A DNA stretch of 64,000 nucleotides, taken from Sphingomonas oligophenolica (GTDB taxonomy: Bacteria > Pseudomonadota > Alphaproteobacteria > Sphingomonadales > Sphingomonadaceae). Location of the stretch: NCBI RefSeq assembly GCF_006438955.1, contig NZ_RCZK01000004.1, positions 124,001 to 188,000 on the forward strand. The letters run 5' to 3'. Both the position numbers and the translations under genes were made by a program. Below, one piece after another: positions 49,472 through 56,127 of this stretch (within the stretch, counting starts at the first letter, position 1; every line of letters starts with the position of its first letter). The notes below the pieces were generated by a model. The model saw only the letters and a program-made list of their open reading frames with translations, did no database searches and had not been told where the DNA came from.

Positions 49472-50067
49472 ATCGATCCGACGAAGAGCCCGATGACGTC
49501 GAACGCGCGGTGGAAGCGGTGCTGTTCGCCGCCGCCGAACCGCTGACGATCGACGCGATCCGGGCGCATGTCGGGGAAGGCGATATCCGCGCCGCGCTCG
49601 GCGGACTGGCCGCGCGCTACGCGGGGCGGGGAATCGAACTCGTCCGGCGCGGCGATCGCTGGCAGTTCCAGACCGCGGGGGATCTGGCGCATCTGCTGCG
49701 CCGCGACCGCGAGGAAGCGCGCAAGCTGAGCCGCGCGGGGACCGAGACGCTCGCGATCATCGCGTATCACGAACCGGTGACCCGCGCCGAGATCGAGGCG
49801 ATCCGCGGGGTGCAAATTTCGAAGGGCACACTCGACGTGCTGATGGAGGCGGGGTGGGTACGCCCGGCGGGTCGGCGGGAGGTGCCGGGGCGCCCGCTGA
49901 CCTATGCGACGACGCCCGGCTTCCTGGTTCATTTCGGGTTGGACAGTCGCCGCGACCTGCCCGGGATCGACGATCTGAGGGCGGCGGGGCTGCTCGATCC
50001 GGTCGATCTGGCGATGGGCGACGACGATGCGGGATTGGTGGTGGAAAATCCTACCGAGGATGCCTAG
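49468..50067 (+). CDS. scpB: segregation and condensation protein B
   Basis: A 199-residue ScpB with two winged-helix domains: VERAVEAVLFAAAEPLTIDA at the start and TETLAIIAYHEPVTRAEIEAIRGV in the second domain, the family signature. It dimerises on ScpA in the SMC complex. The ATG overlaps the scpA stop (ATGA). Confidence 0.95.
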   Translation: MNRSDEEPDDVERAVEAVLFAAAEPLTIDAIRAHVGEGDIRAALGGLAARYAGRGIELVRRGDRWQFQTAGDLAHLLRRDREEARKLSRAGTETLAIIAYHEPVTRAEIEAIRGVQISKGTLDVLMEAGWVRPAGRREVPGRPLTYATTPGFLVHFGLDSRRDLPGIDDLRAAGLLDPVDLAMGDDDAGLVVENPTEDA

Positions 50068-50095
50068 ATAGTGTCAAATCCTTAGGAGACACATC

Positions 50096-50338
50096 ATGGG
50101 CGGTTTCAGCCCAATTCATCTGCTCGTCCTTGCGGTGGTCGCGATTTTGCTGCTCGGCGGCGGGCGCTTCTCCAGCCTGATGGGCGATGTCGCCAAGGGC
50201 GTGAAGAATTTCAAGAAGGGCATGTCGGAAGAAGACGAGGCCGCGGCGCGCAAGCCATCGGCGCGGATCGAGGCGCAGAAGAGCGCCGATCCTGCGTTCG
50301 ATCGCGACGGTAATCGCGTTCGCGACGACCAGCCCTGA
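50096..50338 (+). CDS. tatA: twin-arginine translocase subunit TatA
   Basis: An 80-residue TatA. A short periplasmic end and one membrane helix (IHLLVLAVVAILLLGGG) are followed by an amphipathic helix (LMGDVAKGVKNFKKGM) with the family's conserved Phe-Lys-Lys-Gly, then a charged tail. It forms the translocation pore of the Tat system. GGAGAC 6 nt before the ATG is the ribosome site. It is first of the tatABC genes. Confidence 0.95.
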   Translation: MGGFSPIHLLVLAVVAILLLGGGRFSSLMGDVAKGVKNFKKGMSEEDEAAARKPSARIEAQKSADPAFDRDGNRVRDDQP

Positions 50339-50370
50339 TTTTCGTTGCTCTCGACGCTGGTTAGGCGCTC

Positions 50371-50766
50371 ATGTTCGATATCGCGCCGACCGAGCTCTTG
50401 CTGGTCGCCTTCGTGGCGCTGGTGGTGATCGGTCCCAAGGATCTGCCCAAGGCGATGCGGCTGGTCGGCTATTGGGTCGGCAAGGCACGCGGGGTCGCGC
50501 GCCAGTTCCGTTCGGGTTTCGATTCGATGGTGCGCGAAGCCGAGCTTGAGGAAATGGAGAAGAAGTGGGCATCGGAAAACGAACGGATCATGCGCGAACA
50601 TCCCACGGATGATCCAGTCGCTCCCGATTCGATGGCGGTCGAACCCGGCGCCGAACCGGCGTTGCCGTTCGACGATCCGGCGCCGCCCGTGATGGTCGAA
50701 CGGCCGGTGATCGAAGCCGCGCCGCAGGACAAGCCTGCGCCCGATCCCGACGGCGCGTCGTCATGA
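50371..50766 (+). CDS. tatB: twin-arginine translocase subunit TatB
   Basis: A 131-residue TatB. The N-terminal helix with Glu8 (MFDIAPTELLLVAFVALVVI), the GPKDLPKAMR hinge and a long amphipathic helix (WVGKARGVARQFRSGF) are typical. A Pro/Asp-rich tail follows. It forms the Tat substrate receptor with TatC and overlaps tatC by 4 bp. Confidence 0.95.
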   Translation: MFDIAPTELLLVAFVALVVIGPKDLPKAMRLVGYWVGKARGVARQFRSGFDSMVREAELEEMEKKWASENERIMREHPTDDPVAPDSMAVEPGAEPALPFDDPAPPVMVERPVIEAAPQDKPAPDPDGASS

Positions 50767-51539
50767 GCGACGAAAACGAGGTCGATACCAGCCGCGCGCC
50801 GTTGCTCGATCACCTGATCGAGCTGCGTCGCCGGTTGCTGTATTGCATCGCCGCGCTGGTCGTGACCTTCGCGATCGCGATGTATTTCGCCGAGGATATC
50901 TTTGCGTTTCTGGTCTATCCGCTGCTGATCGCGGGTCAGAAGACCGTCATCTACACGGAGATTTTCGAAGCATTCTTCGTCCAGGTCAAGGTCGCGTTCT
51001 TCGCCGCGATGATGCTGTCGTTTCCCGTCATCGCCAACCAGCTGTGGCAGTTCGTCGCGCCGGGGCTCTACAAAAAAGAAAAGCGCGCGTTGCTGCCGTT
51101 CCTGCTCGCGACTCCGGTGCTGTTCTTGGCCGGCGCGGCGATGGCGTACTTCGTCGCGGTCCCGATGGCGCTGCACTTCCTGCTCGGGTTCGATGGCGTG
51201 GTCGGGGGCGTGAAGCGCGAAGCACTGCCCGCGATCGGCAATTATCTGTCGTTCATCATGCAATTCCTGTTCGGGTTCGGACTGGCCTTTTTGCTTCCCG
51301 TCCTGCTGATGCTGCTCGAACGCGCTGGGGTGGTGACGCGAACACAGCTGATGTCGGCGCGACGCTACGCCATCGTTGCGGCTTTCGCGATCGCGGCGGT
51401 GCTGACACCCCCCGATATCGGGTCGCAGCTGCTGCTCGCGATCCCGCTGGTTGCGCTATACGAATTGGCGTTGATCGGGATATGGATCACCGAACGTCGC
51501 CGTGCCAAGGAACCCAAGACGGTCGCGGTCGACGAGTAA
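50763..51539 (+). CDS. tatC: twin-arginine translocase subunit TatC
   Basis: A 258-residue, six-helix membrane protein that recognises twin-arginine signal peptides. Marks include PLLDHLIELRRRLLYCI at the N-terminus, FAAMMLSFPVIANQLWQFVAPGLYKKEKR with the conserved Pro-Gly-Leu, and the FGFGLAFLLPVLLMLLERAG helix. It is the last gene of the operon and is followed by a terminator. Confidence 0.96.
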   Translation: MSDENEVDTSRAPLLDHLIELRRRLLYCIAALVVTFAIAMYFAEDIFAFLVYPLLIAGQKTVIYTEIFEAFFVQVKVAFFAAMMLSFPVIANQLWQFVAPGLYKKEKRALLPFLLATPVLFLAGAAMAYFVAVPMALHFLLGFDGVVGGVKREALPAIGNYLSFIMQFLFGFGLAFLLPVLLMLLERAGVVTRTQLMSARRYAIVAAFAIAAVLTPPDIGSQLLLAIPLVALYELALIGIWITERRRAKEPKTVAVDE

Positions 51540-51573
51540 CGCGGCGGCGGGACAGTGCGCGCGCCATCCATGC

Positions 51574-51616
51574 AAAGGCCCTCGCCAGCAGTGCCTGGCG
51601 GGGGCCTTTCCGTTTA
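51574..51616. terminator. bidirectional Rho-independent terminator between tatC and the entericidin gene
   Basis: A stem of about 15 bp (aaaggccctcgccag / ctggcgggggccttt) with a 6-nt loop lies 35 bp after tatC. The + strand continues CCTTTCCGTTT and the minus strand CCTTTGC, so it can serve both convergent units. Confidence 0.85.
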
Positions 51617-51653
51617 TACTATCGTTGTCGGTCTGGGTCCGATGAACACTGGA

Positions 51654-51788
51654 TTACTTGGCGCCGTCGGCGGTTCTGGCGACCGTGTCGCCAGCGGACC
51701 CGACATCCTTGCCGATTCCTTCGATCGTGTTGCACGCCGAAATTAGCAGCGCGCCCGCGACGAGGGCCAATCCTAAAACTTTACGCAT
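51654..51788 (-). CDS. entericidin-like small lipoprotein
   Basis: A 44-residue lipoprotein. A basic start and hydrophobic core (MRKVLGLALVAGALLISAC) end in the lipobox with Cys19, followed by NTIEGIGKDV and AGDTVARTADGAK. This is the pattern of the EcnA/EcnB entericidin family, small cell-envelope lipoproteins. Entericidin B is a bacteriolytic lipoprotein in E. coli; in alphaproteobacteria relatives are often stress-induced. GGAG 8 nt before the ATG is a good ribosome site. It lies beside the stress-response module. Confidence 0.85.
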   Translation of the reverse strand: MRKVLGLALVAGALLISACNTIEGIGKDVGSAGDTVARTADGAK

Positions 51789-51884
51789 CGATCATCTCCG
51801 ATCAGGGGCAGGGTGCCTGTATCACAAAATGATCGTGGCCCGCGTTTCGTTCCGCATTCGAGACGAATGAGGCCCGAACGTTAA

Positions 51885-51930
51885 AGGCCCGAAAGCACCA
51901 CCGGGGGGGGAGGGTGGGTGCTTTCGGGCC
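51885..51930 (-). terminator. hairpin downstream of the sensor kinase gene
   Basis: A 16-bp near-perfect stem (aggcccgaaagcacc / gggtgctttcgggcct) encloses a G-rich loop. Read on the minus strand it is followed by TTTAACG. It lies 115 bp past the kinase stop and is a plausible, though not strong, terminator. Confidence 0.55.
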
Positions 51931-52044
51931 TATGTCGTGGATCGCGATAGCGGGGGGCATAAGGTCGCGATCCGATAGTGATAACGTCGATCAAGGTCGA
52001 CGGTTCCCGGGAGCGCGCAAAAAAAATGCGACATCGACATTTTT

Positions 52045-53697
52045 TCAGTCCCGGCCCACGACGGCGAAACTGATTTCATACGCGCCTACCATCGGATCGT
52101 GATGGAGCCGCGCGCGGAGCTGGCGCGAGAGTCCTTCGATGACCCTGCCATAGCGCGTCGCCAGAAGAGTATCGAGGGTGTCGCTGGCGACGAGCGAGCG
52201 TGACACGACGCGCAGGACGGCGCGCGCGTCGTCGTCGGTGTCGGGCTTGACCGCGACCCGGATCTGCGCCGCGGGGTCGCAGCTCATCGCGAGTTCGATC
52301 GTTTCGGTCACCAGAAACGCGATCGCCACGCCGACGTCCTGGGTGACGAGATAGGGGTCGATGTCGAGCGCGATGACGATCCGCCCGACGCTCTCCGCGG
52401 CGTTCGATCGGATGTTCGACGCGAGCTCGCTAATGACCGCGCGCAGGTTGAGTCCGCGGTTCTCCTCGAGCTCGGCAAAGTGATTGCGGTGGACGACCGC
52501 CAGCGCATCGACGCGCCGCTGGATCGACACATAGGCGTTGGTCGCATCGATGCTCGGTGCCCCGCGAGCGTGGAAGTTGATCAAGCTGGCGATGACCTGG
52601 AGGTTGTTCTTGACGCGATGATGGACCTCGCGTGTCAATTTCGTCTGGCGAATGACGCTTTGCGCGAGCCCTTCTTCATGCCGCGCGACGGTTTCGCTGA
52701 TCGACCGGAAGGTATCGCCGAGTTCGCGAATCTCCTGGGCGGGGAGCGAGCGTAGCTGGCCGGGATCGATGATCTCCCCGGGGCGATAGGCTGCGACCTC
52801 GGCGCGCAGGCGGCGCAAGGGACGGATGAGCAATCGGTCGACGACGAACCAGCCGATCCCGGCCGCGGCCGCCCACATCATCAACGGCAGCAGCAGCGCG
52901 ATGATCAGCGAATAGGTGATCGGCGCGCTGCGGATGCTCGTCTGCAGCTGCAAGGTGCCGAGGCCGATGCCGGTTTGCATCGTTTCCATCCGATCTAGCG
53001 GCTCGACGCCCGCGATCGCGGACAGCTCTAAAGTCGTCTCGCCCTCGACCAACGCGCTGGCGAACGGCAGGGCGCGGCTGGTCGGCGTGGCGAGCCGGAC
53101 GATGAAGGCGCGGGGGAAGAAAACCCGGCCGCTCGTGCGACCGCTACGCCCGCGGACGGCGAGCAACAGACCCTGACCAGGAACGATGCGTGCGGCAATC
53201 GAGCCGGCGGTCGGCACGGCGGCGACGGCCGGCAGCGGACTGCCGCAGAGCAGGCGCCCGGTCGAACCGACGATCGCGAACCGGGTTCCCAACGGCGCCT
53301 GTTCGGCAAAGACGCCGCGCACCCGCGCGCAGCTTAGTGCGTCCGCGGGATCGACTGCCAGGGCGTTGACCGCCGAGCGCAGCGCCGTCGTATCCCCGAC
53401 CAGTTCGATCGCGAGCGACCGCGCGCTTTCGTTCGTGGCAACCCGCAGCCGCGCGCGCGCCTCCGCATCGGCGACGCGATTGGTCTGCAGCGTGGCGATG
53501 ATCGCGATCAGCGCCAACGGCAGCAGCGCGGCGCTCAGAATGAGGAAAAGTTTGGCACCCGTCGGCAGTCTCGACAGCGCGGATGACGGCGCCGCCGAAG
53601 CGCTGTCGCTGTCGGAGACTGGCGGCGGTGCGGATTCGACGGGAAGCGGCTCGGCAAAACCCCCATCGGGTCGTGCCGAGACGGACGGGTCAATCAT
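52045..53697 (-). CDS. HisKA_2-type sensor histidine kinase, PhyP-like, degenerate ATPase domain
   Basis: A 550-residue membrane sensor. Two membrane helices (about 49-70 and 270-295) enclose a periplasmic domain of about 200 residues. A HAMP-like segment follows, then a HisKA_2 dimerisation domain with the phospho-acceptor region REVHHRVKNNLQVIASLINF near 360. The ATP-binding domain is degenerate: the N-box position reads LVTETIELAMSC without the usual Asn, and I see neither a DxGxG nor a GxG box. It starts 7 bp after nepR. A PhyP sensor of this type is known in Sphingomonas sp. Fr1 as a negative regulator of PhyR. Confidence 0.88.
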   Translation of the reverse strand: MIDPSVSARPDGGFAEPLPVESAPPPVSDSDSASAAPSSALSRLPTGAKLFLILSAALLPLALIAIIATLQTNRVADAEARARLRVATNESARSLAIELVGDTTALRSAVNALAVDPADALSCARVRGVFAEQAPLGTRFAIVGSTGRLLCGSPLPAVAAVPTAGSIAARIVPGQGLLLAVRGRSGRTSGRVFFPRAFIVRLATPTSRALPFASALVEGETTLELSAIAGVEPLDRMETMQTGIGLGTLQLQTSIRSAPITYSLIIALLLPLMMWAAAAGIGWFVVDRLLIRPLRRLRAEVAAYRPGEIIDPGQLRSLPAQEIRELGDTFRSISETVARHEEGLAQSVIRQTKLTREVHHRVKNNLQVIASLINFHARGAPSIDATNAYVSIQRRVDALAVVHRNHFAELEENRGLNLRAVISELASNIRSNAAESVGRIVIALDIDPYLVTQDVGVAIAFLVTETIELAMSCDPAAQIRVAVKPDTDDDARAVLRVVSRSLVASDTLDTLLATRYGRVIEGLSRQLRARLHHDPMVGAYEISFAVVGRD

Positions 53698-53704
53698 GTG
53701 AAGA

Positions 53705-53866
53705 TCAGACGAGCTTGTTTAGCAGATCGAGCATCTCATCGGGAACGGTCTCGTCCACCGTTCGCTGATAGGCGGATCGCAACGCCGACCCCATATCCCG
53801 ATCCTTGCTCTGGACCCTGGCCGGAGATGCACGCTGTTCCGTCTGTTCGTCCTTATTGCCAGCCAA
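53705..53866 (-). CDS. nepR: anti-sigma factor NepR
   Basis: A 53-residue anti-sigma factor that holds EcfG inactive until phosphorylated PhyR displaces it. The conserved core is ALRSAYQRTVDETVPDEMLD followed by LLNKLV at the C-terminus. An in-frame stop lies seven codons upstream of the best start. The start is TTG at 53866 with AAGGGGGCGAG about 10 nt upstream; the only in-frame ATG before the core would leave a 29-residue product. The gene is divergent from phyR and 7 bp upstream of the sensor kinase gene. Confidence 0.88.
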   Translation of the reverse strand: MAGNKDEQTEQRASPARVQSKDRDMGSALRSAYQRTVDETVPDEMLDLLNKLV

Positions 53867-53961
53867 TTCTAACTCGCCCCCTTAAGACCCAAACCATGGA
53901 TCTGACACGCTCGACATCATGCACGCCGCCTGTCGACTTGACGCACGCGACTGCTCGATGA

Positions 53962-53986
53962 AACCAAAGCCGCGCTCGTTGGTTCC
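53962..53986 (-). promoter_or_regulatory. candidate EcfG-type promoter of nepR
   Basis: On the minus strand GGAAC (53986-53982) is followed after 16 bp by GGTT (53965-53962). The alphaproteobacterial general-stress consensus is GGAAC-N16/17-CGTT, so one base differs. It would give a leader of about 90 nt before the nepR start and implies autoregulation. Confidence 0.5.
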
Positions 53987-54112
53987 ATGCCCGTGCGAAA
54001 AATCTTGCTCGGCTTGCGGTCGGGGGGATCGTTCGACAAACACCGTTGCAATAGCGCTGTCCGCCGCACAGATGGGGGCGCGCATATCTATATCAGGGAG
54101 TCACCAACGCTC

Positions 54113-54919
54113 ATGTCGCTCGGACAGCAACTCGCACCGCACCTTCCCTTTTTGCGGCGCTACGCCCGGGCTCTGACCGGCAGCCAGCATCAAGGCGACA
54201 AATATGTTCGCGCCACGCTTGAGGCGATCGTCGCCGCGCCGGATGAATTCCCTGGTGAGGTCGATCCCCGCCTGGGGCTGTATCGGATGTTCCAAGGCAT
54301 CTGGGCTTCCGCCAACATCGATGGCGCGGACGTAACTTCGGCCAGCGACATCGAGGGAAGCGAAGCAGTCGCGCGGGCGCGACTGGCGCGGATGGCACCG
54401 CTGTCGCGCCAGGCGCTGCTGCTGACCGCGATGGAGGGGTTCACCCCCGAGGACGCGGCGTATCTGATCGAAGTCGACACCAGCGATGTCGAGGCGCTGG
54501 TCGCCGACGCGCTTGCCGAGATCGACCAGCAGACCCGCGCGCGAGTGATGATCATCGAAGACGAGCCGATCATCGCGATGGACATCGAAACGATCGTGCG
54601 CGACCTGGGGCATGACGTGACCGGGGTAGCGGTCACCCGCGACGAGGCGGTGGCGCTGGCGATGGAGGATCGGCCCGGATTGGTGCTCGCGGATATCCAA
54701 CTCGCCGACGACAGTTCGGGGATCGACGCGGTCAAGGATATCCTGGCCGAGTTCGACGTCCCCGTGATCTTCATCACCGCGTTCCCCGAGCGGCTGCTGA
54801 CCGGCGAACGACCCGAGCCGACCTTCCTGATCACCAAGCCGTTCCAGCGCTCGACGGTGAAGGCGGCGATCAGCCAAGCGCTGTTCTTCGATCAGTCGAC
54901 GGTGCCGGCGGCGGACTGA
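54113..54919 (+). CDS. phyR: general stress response regulator PhyR
   Basis: A 268-residue response regulator of the partner-switch type. The N-terminal sigma-factor-like domain (about 1-135; LRRYARALTGSQHQGDKYVRA and ALLLTAMEGFTPEDAAYLIE) mimics EcfG and binds NepR. The C-terminal receiver domain begins MIIEDEPIIAMDIE, has the phospho-acceptor Asp near 194 (VLADIQLADD), and the FATGUY-type segment VIFITAFPERLLTGERPEP with Lys in LITKPF. The ATG at 54113 starts the conserved N-terminus. It is divergent from nepR. Confidence 0.96.
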   Translation: MSLGQQLAPHLPFLRRYARALTGSQHQGDKYVRATLEAIVAAPDEFPGEVDPRLGLYRMFQGIWASANIDGADVTSASDIEGSEAVARARLARMAPLSRQALLLTAMEGFTPEDAAYLIEVDTSDVEALVADALAEIDQQTRARVMIIEDEPIIAMDIETIVRDLGHDVTGVAVTRDEAVALAMEDRPGLVLADIQLADDSSGIDAVKDILAEFDVPVIFITAFPERLLTGERPEPTFLITKPFQRSTVKAAISQALFFDQSTVPAAD

Positions 54920-54983
54920 ACACCGACCGCACCCGCGATTCGATGATGACGGACCCAAAACGACGTTCGAAGGTTGATATCCC

Positions 54984-55118
54984 ATGGCTGATCGCGACGA
55001 CCGAACCCACCTGTCCACCGACGCCGCGCGCGCCGGAGCAACCCCGCACATGACCCGGTATATCCTGGGGATTTCGATGGTGTTGATCATCGTGGTGTTC
55101 GCGTTCATCCTGCTCTGA
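54984..55118 (+). CDS. 44-residue membrane protein between phyR and ecfG
   Basis: A short ORF: about 25 polar residues (MADRDDRTHLSTDAARAG) then one C-terminal membrane helix (YILGISMVLIIVVFAFILL) ending at the stop. It lies 64 bp after phyR and 96 bp before ecfG on the same strand. The composition is protein-like and the helix is convincing. I know no family name. Its position suggests a role or co-expression with the stress module. Confidence 0.65.
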   Translation: MADRDDRTHLSTDAARAGATPHMTRYILGISMVLIIVVFAFILL

Positions 55119-55214
55119 GGTGGGTGGGAAATCGGCACTGTCCCGACGGTGGCAATTGGCGGGTGCCGATCCTATCTTGCGCTCCCAGCCGCCCTCTTCT
55201 TCGAACGGAATTGC

Positions 55215-55868
55215 ATGACCAACCCCGCGCCGCGCGATGATCGAGAAGATGAGGCCGAGGGCAACCAGCCCGAGGTCGAGCACGTCGCGCTGTCGGACCC
55301 CGAGTTCAAGACGCAGCTGGCGCAGGTCATTCCGCATCTGCGCGCGTTCGGGCGATCGCTGTCGGGCAACCGCGATGTTGCCGACGATCTGGTTCAGGAA
55401 ACGCTGCTGAAGGCATGGGCCGCGCGGCAGCGGTTTCAGGCCGGCACGAACATGCGCGCGTGGACCTTCATCATCCTGCGCAACCTGTACCTCAGCCAGA
55501 TGCGCCGTGCGCGGTTCAAGGGCGAGTGGGACGATTTGGTCGCCGACAAGATTCTGGCAGCGCCCGCGAACCAGGATCGCCATGTCGAACTGGGCGACAT
55601 GCAGCGCGCGTTGATGCACCTGCCGCAGCCCCAACGCGAAGCGCTGATCCTGGTCGGTGCGGGTGGGTTCGCGTACGAAGAGGCCGCAGAAATTTGTCAA
55701 GTCGCGGTGGGCACGATCAAGAGCCGGGTGGCGCGGGGACGCGTGGCGCTGGAGACCATTCTCACCGACAATTCATTGTCGGCCCGGCGCGATCATCCCA
55801 CCGAAGCGGGCAAGTCGGCGCTCGATACGATCATGGGGGAAGTCGACGAACTTAGTCAGGGGCGGTAA
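55215..55868 (+). CDS. ecfG: general stress response sigma factor EcfG (ECF15)
   Basis: A 217-residue extracytoplasmic-function sigma factor, the effector of the PhyR-NepR cascade. Region 2 is seen in VIPHLRAFGRSLSGNRDVAD and LVQETLLKAWAARQRF with MRAWTFIILRNLYLSQMRR. Region 4 is seen in LPQPQREALILVGAGGFAYE and AVGTIKSRVARGRVALE. It has an N-terminal charged extension of about 30 residues. The ATG at 55215 is used. It is separated from phyR by the small membrane protein gene rather than following nepR. Confidence 0.95.
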   Translation: MTNPAPRDDREDEAEGNQPEVEHVALSDPEFKTQLAQVIPHLRAFGRSLSGNRDVADDLVQETLLKAWAARQRFQAGTNMRAWTFIILRNLYLSQMRRARFKGEWDDLVADKILAAPANQDRHVELGDMQRALMHLPQPQREALILVGAGGFAYEEAAEICQVAVGTIKSRVARGRVALETILTDNSLSARRDHPTEAGKSALDTIMGEVDELSQGR

Positions 55869-55891
55869 CTGCTACCGGTCATGGCGGACGT

Positions 55892-56062
55892 TTAGTGAAG
55901 AACCTGGTCGAGCTTACCGAGGAGCGACTGCATGTCGGCAGGAAGCGCGCTCGTCAAATAAACGCCCTTCAGCGCCTGACCGATCGCATCGGCCAGCCGC
56001 GGCGCCGGGACGACATAGTCTCCGCGTTGCGCGTGGTCGCTGAAGGAATACCGGTCACTCAT
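55892..56062 (-). CDS. small NepR-like protein
   Basis: A 56-residue protein whose C-terminal half, IGQALKGVYLTSALPADMQS then LLGKLDQVLH, resembles the NepR core (ALRSAYQRTVDETVPDEMLD then LLNKLV): helix with Leu and Tyr, a Pro, then LL-x-KL. The spacing between Tyr and Pro is three residues shorter than in NepR. It is convergent with ecfG and divergent from glnE. The ATG at 56062 has no ribosome site, but an EcfG-like promoter lies so close that the transcript may be leaderless. A second NepR-type anti-sigma is the working idea, not proven. Confidence 0.65.
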   Translation of the reverse strand: MSDRYSFSDHAQRGDYVVPAPRLADAIGQALKGVYLTSALPADMQSLLGKLDQVLH

Positions 56063-56071
56063 GGGATTAAG

Positions 56072-56096
56072 AACGACCTGAATACCAAAATGTTGC
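56072..56096 (-). promoter_or_regulatory. candidate EcfG-type promoter of the NepR-like gene
   Basis: On the minus strand GCAAC (56096-56092), 16 bp, CGTT (56075-56072): one mismatch to GGAAC-N16/17-CGTT. The expected transcription start would fall within a few bases of the ATG at 56062. Confidence 0.4.
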
Positions 56097-56127
56097 ACGA
56101 AATCGACGTGCAGGGAGTGGGTCGACC

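Noticed and set aside
54951..54975. GGACC-N16-GGTT as an EcfG promoter for the 44-residue membrane protein
   Set aside because: Two mismatches to the consensus, and the -10 would lie only 8 bp from the ATG, too close for a normal transcript.
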